From assembly GCF_033568475.1 (NCBI RefSeq), contig NC_133122.1, positions 167,364,130 to 167,428,129 on the forward strand: a DNA stretch of 64,000 nt, given 5' to 3'. Positions 56,864-64,000 of the stretch are shown in pieces. Below the pieces are notes generated by a model that did no database searches, was not told the origin of the DNA, and worked only from the letters and a program-made list of their open reading frames with translations. The position numbers and the translations under genes were made by a program. Within the stretch, counting starts at the first letter, position 1. Every line of letters begins with the position of its first letter. The stretch is from Henckelia pumila. Its lineage: Eukaryota > Streptophyta > Magnoliopsida > Lamiales > Gesneriaceae.

Positions 56864-58157
56864 AAAGTTTATAGATATGGATATTGTATTTGTGTTGAGA
56901 TCATCATGTTTACGAATTGCATGATTATGTTTTCCGATAATTAATTAATTAATTGCACTGTCATTTTCTTTGCTAAGTACATGATCATTCAAACTGACCT
57001 AGTTGCCAAAAATTAAATTTTTTTTTATGCCTTGAAACATCTTCCACACATCCACATGGCTTTTGTGGGGCTTTGCAATAAAGGGATATGAGTTGGCTGC
57101 AACCACTACGGTTTATGACATATATACTTAATGTAGGTTATCATCAATGTGCAAACATATACAAGTACACTATTATATTATATTATATTATATATCTATA
57201 TATATCATAAAAAGAATGATCATATAGTTTAACCAGGGGCGGATCCAGGATTTCGATTATGAGGGGCGGCCTACAAACTAAACACAAGATTAAAAGAAAA
57301 ATGACAAATTACAGTATTAGCTATATTCAAATAATTAAGTATCAACCGTATGTTTTGAACAAAATATATATTTAATATAAATTATAACATCAATACAAAG
57401 ATTTTTACCAATTTTATTATACATGTGATCAATGCATTCAAAAGAAAATTAAAACATCCAACTCCATTTTTCTCTGAAGTCTAGTTTTGTTAATATTCAT
57501 GGTTGAGAATGACTTTTTTCTATAGTAGTTGTAGAAATTGAAAGAGTAACCACAAGCACGATATCTAAAAAAAGATCGTATATCTCTATTGTTTCATATC
57601 CCGTTTTATTTATTTTAAATATTTTTTATTTACTATTGAAAATATATATTTCTATCTTCAAATATATATATATATATATATAGTTTTGCTATGCTTTCCA
57701 CCTCTCGTGCCCACCTTCGTGCCCACCTATGAGGTGGCACTCATCCATTGGATGAACCATTTGTATATGATTCATCTCATTCATGGGATGATTGCCACCT
57801 CATAGGTGGGCATGAAGGTGGGCACGGGAGGTGGGCAGCATAGCAAAACTCTATATATATCATTTTATTTTATACTCAATTCGTGTAATATATTTATAAT
57901 TATTTTTTCACACATATTAATAATTTTAGAAATGTCAATTGGTAAATAACATTTTATGTTTACATTTATTTAATGAGTACTTATATGGTGTAAAATATTA
58001 TTGAAATAATCAATATGTTTAATGACAAGCCTAATTAAATATGAGCATATTCGTAAAGAGTTATAAAAACTATTACTTATTATCCTACAAATCTACATAT
58101 TTTGTACAAAAAAAAAATAAAAAGTGATTTATATATGAGACAGATTGTGAGGACCTA
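56864..58157. other. AT-rich intergenic DNA with a foldback element
   Basis: No gene recognised. TA-rich runs at about 57174-57206 and 57661-57681. Otherwise only the foldback element and a lone hAT-like end (see rejected items). Confidence 0.6.
57682..57850. mobile_element. Foldback MITE
   Basis: A 169-bp near-perfect inverted repeat. Arms of about 57 bp start AGTTTTGCTATGC and contain CGTGCCCACCTTC and GCCCACCTATGAGGTGGCA. The other arm is the same read in complement, with a few changes. Within the arms GTGGGCA-type strings repeat. It sits in a TA-rich tract, so the target duplication (perhaps TA) cannot be seen. Confidence 0.75.
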
Positions 58158-60667
58158 TGTGACGTCCCGTATTTTAAAAAATTTAATAAAAGAGTTACGG
58201 AGAAAGAGTGAGAAAATTTTTTTTTACTTAAAATAATATAGGGAGTGCATCACACTAACTCCAAAAGAGTTTAAAATATAAATTTATAGCAATAAAACTC
58301 GTGACTGAACATTCACGAAGTCAAAGAAATAACGATGCAACCCTACAACAAATATCTTCTAAAATACGACACGTCAAAACCTACTATTAATATTTAAATG
58401 GGATAAGGGAATGTGAGTTACTATAAAGTATAAACAAACTACTACATCAAATACGTTTAAAATAATCGAGGAACTTCCATAACAAATATCAAACTAAAAT
58501 GAACATTTAAAAGACAAAACACTTGAAATCCTCAAAACTCATCTTTAAAAGACTGACAATGAAAATAATAAAATCACTACTTTTAAACATCGTACATAAA
58601 ATATTGTAACAACATAACATAAATAAACATAGGTAAATATTTTCTTTTTAAATACATCAGAGCTTTTGAACTATTGTGTCATGCAATGTCTTCGCCTCTT
58701 GGACTCTCCAGCCGTGCTACCAAAGCTTTTTAAATCAAAACTGCTAAACCATCTGCACCATTCAAGTATAATGAGTCTAAAGGACTCAGCAAGATTAAAA
58801 TATTCATGTCAATATCATTATAGCTTCAAAATAATTTAAACTTAATGACTTGAACATACATAACATGATACCTTGAACTTGAAGAATTTTATTGTAAACT
58901 TCATGAAACTTAGAACTTATAATCTTGAACATGAACTTCAAAGCTCATAAAAGATGCAAGGAATTTGAATATGGACATCAACTTACTTAACTTTAAATCT
59001 TGAAAATAGACTTCATGCATATTCTCAAAACATTAACATTTCATTCTTAAATAAACTTTTGCACTTAACATCTAATAAATAAAATCATGCAACTTGGACA
59101 AACATTAAATCATGAACATAAACCATGAACATAACATAGAAACTTATCATTTTGGGTGATGAATTATGTGAAATTGTGGCAACCGTCATAATGGGCACAT
59201 TCGTAGTTCCTGTTGATCAACAAGCGCATGGCACTAAGCCTCATAACATTCGTTCTTTGGAAAGGCCATCTCCGGAGCTCATCCCGGAGCACCAGTCTCG
59301 TGTATTTATCTATCTCATGAGCCATGTTTGGAAAGGCCCTCTCCGGACCCCAAATTGGAGCACCAATGTGAAGCCACGTTTTTGTCATAGGCAGGAATTG
59401 TAACAGCCACATTGAGTATGCAGATTAATGTTGCATGTATCAGCCAAGGATTGCAACAGCTAGAAACCAAGAGGTTGTAACAGCTGAAATAATGAGGAAT
59501 CATGGCTGTTAATGAACATTATTGGTCATGAATGAGGAGACCCTTCACCTGTTGATTTTTTTCCTATAAATAGTGGCAGAAACCCCAAGGAAATCACACA
59601 AAATTCGAGCACCACCACTCCACATTTCGGGTTTCAGCTCTGTCATTCGAAGCAGCATAATTCTTGCAGACTTCTGTCCAAGTATTGAGCAGAATTTCTG
59701 TCAAGGTTGGAGCAGAAATTCTGTCCAAATTCGAGCATACTTCTTGTTCCAGTTTCAAGCAATCATCTACAGCAAGGCTAAGCCAAGAAGCTGACCGAGG
59801 TTGATCTAAGAAGCAGTGCCAAAGTTGATCAGGGAACCGCATTTTCTGTCCAGAACCGAGCAACTCAAACTTCTGCACGATTTGTTATAAATCGAATACT
59901 GTAAGAGGGCTTATACCTATATATGTTTAAAAACGTTCATGATCTTGTTTGTGAAAGTTCAATCGTACATCTCTTGTTTCATATGTCTTTGAATTATGTA
60001 CAAGTTATTCCATGAAACTCCTTGTTATGCACTGTTAGAAATCGACTTAAGAAGTGGTAAAGAATTCTGAAAACATGATAAGATATTATATGGCCCTGAT
60101 GCGGTGGGTTATAATAACCGTTTATGGCCTCGCCCCCTTAGAGGAGTAAAAATTAGGGACTGATCAGTAGCCATGATTAACGAGATGAATAACAGTGCTA
60201 TGTCTAAGTTTATGTTCCATTCATGATATGTATTGATGCTCATTTTCAAGTTTTGCCTTGTCTTGATTTATGTTGCGACATGTGTTGGAACATGCTCCCT
60301 TTGAACTCCTATATATATGTATATTCAACTTTTGCATGTACGATTGGCCCCCTCTTGCTGAGTGTTTCCCAAAACACTCATCCCCCTTACTTCCCTTCCC
60401 AGATACCGAAGAGCAATTGGATGATGATGAGCAACACACTTTCTGGGGTTGGTGATCAAGTCTAGAATGATGAAAATGCTAGCAGTCTTACTAGTTTTAT
60501 TATCTTTTATATTTTGTTTCCGCTACTGTTATGTTTTGATATTGTAAAGACGTTTATGGATTTGTAAAAGACTGGTTGAAGGCTATTTTTACACTACAAG
60601 GCTTGTTGTTTTACGATTTAAAATTGTTAACAACGCCGATGCTACGTTCCGATCTCGGGGCGTGACA
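58158..60667 (+). repeat. 5' LTR of the chromovirus
   Basis: About 2510 bp, from TGTGACGTCCCG to CGGGGCGTGACA. The end is fixed by the adjacent PBS; the start is inferred from the complementary form of the two ends. It holds two copies of a GGAAAGGCC(M)TCTCCGGA block (59259 and 59331) and a TATA box CTATAAATAG at 59564-59573, so transcription should start near 59600. The small frames inside are not genes. Confidence 0.75.
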
Positions 60668-60673
60668 TTTTTG

Positions 60674-60686
60674 TGGTATCAGAGCC
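60674..60686 (+). promoter_or_regulatory. Primer-binding site of the chromovirus
   Basis: TGGTATCAGAGCC six bases after the LTR end. Confidence 0.85.
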
Positions 60687-61143
60687 GCCAGGTTCATAAT
60701 CCGGGTGGGAATACCTTAGAAATTTTTTTGCAGTTTCTCACAGTAGGCCAAAGGGCCAATGTAGTCCCCTCCGAAACGATCTCACGAACCAAAGTCACCA
60801 CAAAATTACATTTTGTCATGATGTAACTCGGATTTTGGCCGAATTCCTTCGTTTAGGCCTCCAAAATCGCGTTTTTGCCGTTTTAGGAAAGATTTAGAAT
60901 GCTTATAACTTTTTATAAAAAACTCGAAATCCAATTCCGTCGATTGTGTCGTGATCCTCACAATCGATACTGTCAGCTCAATTAAAAATCTCAAAATTTT
61001 CCATTTTTGGAAAATTTTTCCGAAAAGTCCCGTTTCGTTTGTAATTATTGCAAACTGTTCATGTATTGTGTAATTGCTGAATTCTGATATATATATATTT
61101 TTTTGTTCTAAGCCCTGCCTTTCCATTTGTTTTCTTTCAGGAA

Positions 61144-61818
61144 ATGACGCCCAGTTTTCCTCGTACTCATGCCCATTCCATCTTTCGCATGAAGCAACTG
61201 GTTATTGATAACCAGAAGCATAAGATTACTCGACTTTGCGCTAAGGTAGTTCTTGCTGGACGTGAGCAGCGTGAATGGGAGAAGAGGGCCAACCAGTACT
61301 TCTATGAGTTAGAGCAAGTGAGGGGGGACAACATATATCTTCGTGATGACATGGACCTTAACCATTTTCGTGAAGAAGCTCTGCGCAACCAAGTGATTAA
61401 GTCTGAAGAAGAGCATAACAAAACGAAAGGAAAAATGGAGGCAGCTGAGATAGAACATAAGCAGTCGAAAGACAGATTTGGGACAGCACAGGACACCATA
61501 GCAGAGCTGTCTGGTGTTGTTAGCCACTTGTCTAAACAAGTGGAACATGAGAAGCCGTTGAGGCAGCAGTCCTGCGCAGAACATGGGCAGCGTCGTCAAC
61601 AGATGCGAGATCGCATCCAACAGCTGGAAGCTCAAGTCCAGCAATTGCAGGGTACAGTGGCAAACTTGAATAATCATAATGCCATTCTACTCCAGACCGT
61701 GAATCAACTGCAAGAAGAGGATTCCGAGGAGGAACCTGAGGAGGATCCGGAAGAGATTGAGGTTGAGGAGGTGGCCGCCGATGTTCTGGGGGATGGAGAA
61801 GTTATAGACTTAGATTAG
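61144..61818 (+). CDS. Extra coiled-coil ORF upstream of gag
   Basis: An intact frame of 224 codons between the leader and gag of the chromovirus. The protein is mostly charged and helical, with long coiled-coil stretches (REQREWEKRANQYFYELEQV, then MRDRIQQLEAQVQQLQ and VNQLQEE). It ends in a strongly acidic tail rich in Glu/Asp (about residues 195-224, closing GDGEVIDLD). No enzymatic motif was recognised. The ATG lies three bases after a pyrimidine-rich run and CAG (61120-61140), which looks like a 3' splice site. It is not part of the gag frame. Its integrity beside a damaged gag is notable. Function unknown; an accessory or RNA/particle-binding role is speculation. Confidence 0.75.
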   Translation: MTPSFPRTHAHSIFRMKQLVIDNQKHKITRLCAKVVLAGREQREWEKRANQYFYELEQVRGDNIYLRDDMDLNHFREEALRNQVIKSEEEHNKTKGKMEAAEIEHKQSKDRFGTAQDTIAELSGVVSHLSKQVEHEKPLRQQSCAEHGQRRQQMRDRIQQLEAQVQQLQGTVANLNNHNAILLQTVNQLQEEDSEEEPEEDPEEIEVEEVAADVLGDGEVIDLD

Positions 61819-62031
61819 TATGGATGCATTAGTTTTTATTCAGCTATGTTTTCTTGTCACTTATTTCCAAATCAGTTGTTGCTTTCAATTCCAAAACTAT
61901 CAGTTGTTATTCGGTTGTTATTCTGAAATTCAATGAATGGTATTTTGTTTATCTATGTATTCAACTTGTTAAGTTATTTTTCTAATCTATAAATCTATCA
62001 GAATCTTAGAAACTTTTACGTATGTAGGACA
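61819..62031 (+). other. Spacer between the extra ORF and gag
   Basis: T-rich non-coding spacer. It ends with TATGTAG four bases before the gag ATG, again splice-acceptor-like. Confidence 0.5.
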
Positions 62032-63551
62032 ATGGACGAGAGACCAGTACGCAACAATCGTAACCCACGCTATAGAAACCGCAACAACAACAATGAAGGA
62101 AACCCTCCTCCTCCACCGCCACCGCAAGGGTTAGGCCTAAATCATGCTGACTTGGCAGCTATAGCAGCCATTGTGGCTAACACCCTTCAAGGGTTGGGAA
62201 ACACGCCTGTAAATGGCAATCCACCACCACAGGCAGTACCACAGGTGCATGGGGTGAAGTATCATTACGAGTCACTGAGAAAGAATCGAGCCCAAACCTT
62301 CAAAGGAGATCCAGATCTTGAGGTTGGCCAATATTTTGGCTCAAGAATATCGAGACTCAACTCCGCCTACTCGAGATCCCTGATGAGTTCAAGGTGGATG
62401 TAGTAACACCCTTCTTGGAAGAAAAGGCCGCCAAGTGGTGGGAGGCAATTTCACCACCTATGATAGCAGCTGGTCCAATCACATGGCAACAATTTAAGGA
62501 TACGTTCTTGAAACAGTACTATCCAGCCGAGGTTAAATTGCAGAAATTGAGTGAATTTGAAAATTTCACTCAGACTCAGGATATGTCAGTGGTTGAATAC
62601 ACTTCAAAATTCAATTCACTCGGAACGTATGTTCCCACTATCATGGCTGATGATATCTTGAAGATGCACCATTTCAAAAGAGGTTTGAGCAGTCGTATTC
62701 AGACAGCTTTAGCAGTATACCATGCCACAAGTTTCGCTGATTTAATGGGAGCTGCAATTCGAGCTGAGACCGATATCAAGCGAAGGGAAGACGAGAACAC
62801 GAACAAGAGACCACTTGTGGGGCAATCTTCAACAGGAAAACAGCCATTCAAGAAACCATATCAGTTTACTGGAACAAACAAGAGCACTCCTTCCAAACCA
62901 AGTAATCAAGAAATCAAACCATGTAGTACTTGTGGATTTAAACACTTCGGAGAATGCCGCAGAGCAACTGGCGCCTGTTTTGGATGTGGGAAGACTGGGC
63001 ACCGCATTGCAGATTGCCCAGAAAACAAGAGGAAAGAAACTGAGGCAAAAGGTAGTTCAACTCCGAATAAACCAAAGGAGAACAAGCCGAATGCCCGAGT
63101 TTTTGCCATAACCCAAGAGGAAGTTGAGAATGCAAATGACGTTGTAGCAGGTACCATCCTAATCAACAAAACTTCTGCTTATGTGCTGTTTGATTGTGGT
63201 GCTACGCATTCATTTATATCTAAGAGGTTTGCTAAGAAGTTAGGACTTACTCCTGAGATACTTGAGGAACCTTTTAGAGTAGCAACTCCTACTAGCAAAA
63301 CAATTGAAACACATAGGGTTCATAGAGATTGTGTAATTAACATCAGTGAACACGTATTTCAAGCTGAACTCATTCAGCTCCCCATGGTAGAATTTGATGC
63401 CATTTTAGGAATGGATTGGCTAGCAAATAACCATGCTTTAGTAGATTGTCGCATGAAGAATGTCAAATTGAGAACTGCAAATCACGACGAAGTCATTTAT
63501 CATGGCAAATTCAAGGATCAGAAGTCTCTTTTATCTGCTTCTCAAACGTGA
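62032..63551 (+). pseudogene. Chromovirus gag and protease
   Basis: ATG at 62032; proline-rich N-terminus, HADLAAIAAIVANTLQ and RKNRAQTFKGDPDLEVGQY. About two extra T residues near 62335 shift the frame (the following W-L-K-N-I-E-T series is read in another frame). The main frame resumes as VVTPFLEEKAAKWWEAI, FLKQYYPAEVKLQKLSEF and LPMVEFDAILGMDWL. Zinc-binding motifs are CSTCGFKHFGEC and CFGCGKTGHRIADC. The protease active site reads YVLFDCGATHSFIS: the residue after the catalytic Asp is Cys where Thr or Ser is expected. A TGA at 63549-63551 ends the frame between protease and RT. Two or three lesions therefore disable it. Confidence 0.88.
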
Positions 63552-64000
63552 AAAGCTATGAAAAGTGGCGAAGAAGTATACCTAGCAGTGGTAGGCAAGG
63601 TAAAGGAAGAAGTTACACGTTCATTAGAAGATATTCCGGTAATTCAAGAATTTCTGGATGTGTTTCCTGAAGAACTTCCTGGGGTAATTCCCGACCGCGA
63701 AGTGGAATTTGAAATTAATCTGGTACCTGGTGCTGCACCGATCTCGAAAGCACCATACCGAATGGCTCCAGCAGAGTTGAAAGAATTAAAGGAGCAACTC
63801 CAAGAATTGTTGGATAAAAAGCAGATACGACCAAGTGCATCTCCTTGGGGAGCCCCGGTCCTGTTTGTAAAGAAGAAAGATGGGAGTATGAGATTGTGTA
63901 TTGACTACAGAGAACTCAATAAAATCACAATCAAGAACAAGTATCCTCTTCCAAGAATTGATGATCTGTTTGACCAACTCAAAGGAGCAACAGTCTTTTC
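63552..64000 (+). pseudogene. Chromovirus reverse transcriptase, partial
   Basis: In the same frame behind the TGA and open to the window end: [116 protein letters not shown]. This is the N-terminal half of a chromovirus RT, before the catalytic YXDD. It is well preserved and resembles the decayed copy at 1805-2641. Confidence 0.88.

Larger units (their letters stand above)
58158..64000 (+). mobile_element. Ty3/gypsy chromovirus (Tekay/Del-like), 5' part, runs off the window
   Basis: LTR 58158-60667, PBS, leader, an extra coiled-coil ORF, gag, protease and the beginning of reverse transcriptase, all plus strand. The RT and gag wording (two cysteine motifs in gag, [29 protein letters not shown]) is that of plant chromoviruses. 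A gag frameshift and a stop before RT indicate a defective copy. The 3' end and target duplication are outside the window. Confidence 0.85.

Noticed and set aside
57234-57280. hAT-like left end CAGGGGCGGATCCAGG
   Set aside because: No matching right end or target duplication downstream; may be a truncated relic, too little to call an element.
59152-59412. Overlapping frames of 82-83 codons in the chromovirus LTR
   Set aside because: They lie over the duplicated GGAAAGGCC block in U3; opposite-strand frames overlap and no domain is recognisable.

Overview
The window is a plant nuclear segment, almost certainly from a eudicot and possibly an asterid (the order is a weak inference). It is AT-rich, full of nested LTR retrotransposons and MITEs, and holds two ordinary host genes: an intronless dirigent-protein gene (13004-13567, minus) and a three-exon gene for a GPI-anchored lipid-transfer-like protein (54180-56803, plus). 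No rRNA, tRNA or CRISPR feature was seen.

Layout. 1-1804: remnants of a Copia leader and a TRIM-like repeat. 1805-11515: a decayed plus-strand Ty3/gypsy (chromovirus-like) pol, split at its RNase H domain by a minus-strand non-coding LTR element (2642-9727, 5-bp target duplication CTAAT). 11516-15634: AT-rich DNA with the dirigent gene, microsatellites, a Mutator-like MITE (14855-15302) and diverged tandem units. 15635-37970: a nest of four layers. An old LTR fragment (15635-16242 and 37230-37970) carries a Tat-lineage Ty3/gypsy element (16243-37224, TSD GACTT). That element carries a solo Copia LTR in gag (17355-19229) and a full Copia element in its protease (20403-29482, TSD CTACC). The Tat element has a spliced antisense gene and two tandem arrays behind its integrase. 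37975-40945: a 5'-truncated chromovirus-type LTR. 41290-42049: a hAT-like non-autonomous element with an 8-bp TSD. 42088-52532: a second, older full-length Copia of the same superfamily branch (TSD ATATG). 52538-58157: intergenic DNA around the lipid-transfer gene, including an intronic MITE and a foldback MITE. 58158-64000: the 5' part of a plus-strand chromovirus (LTR, PBS, an extra coiled-coil ORF, gag-protease, start of RT) that runs off the window.

The strongest unusual signals are in the two Copia elements. The younger one has LTRs of equal length (1866 bp) that look identical, so it moved recently. Yet its gag is largely deleted, its zinc knuckle and protease active site are altered, and its protease is frameshifted, while integrase-RT-RNase H are intact. 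It looks like a defective element mobilised in trans. Just behind the primer-binding site both Copia leaders carry a dense series of near-perfect hairpins. The younger has 13 in about 310 bp, most with 3-nt loops. The older has a different hairpin set in a 262-bp tandem duplication. Further downstream both leaders keep four copies of a GGCTCATATTATTGGG-type motif. These conserved leader architectures are my best candidates for an undescribed functional RNA system.

All coordinates and identities come from reading the sequence; lineage names are inferred from recognised motifs, not from searches.
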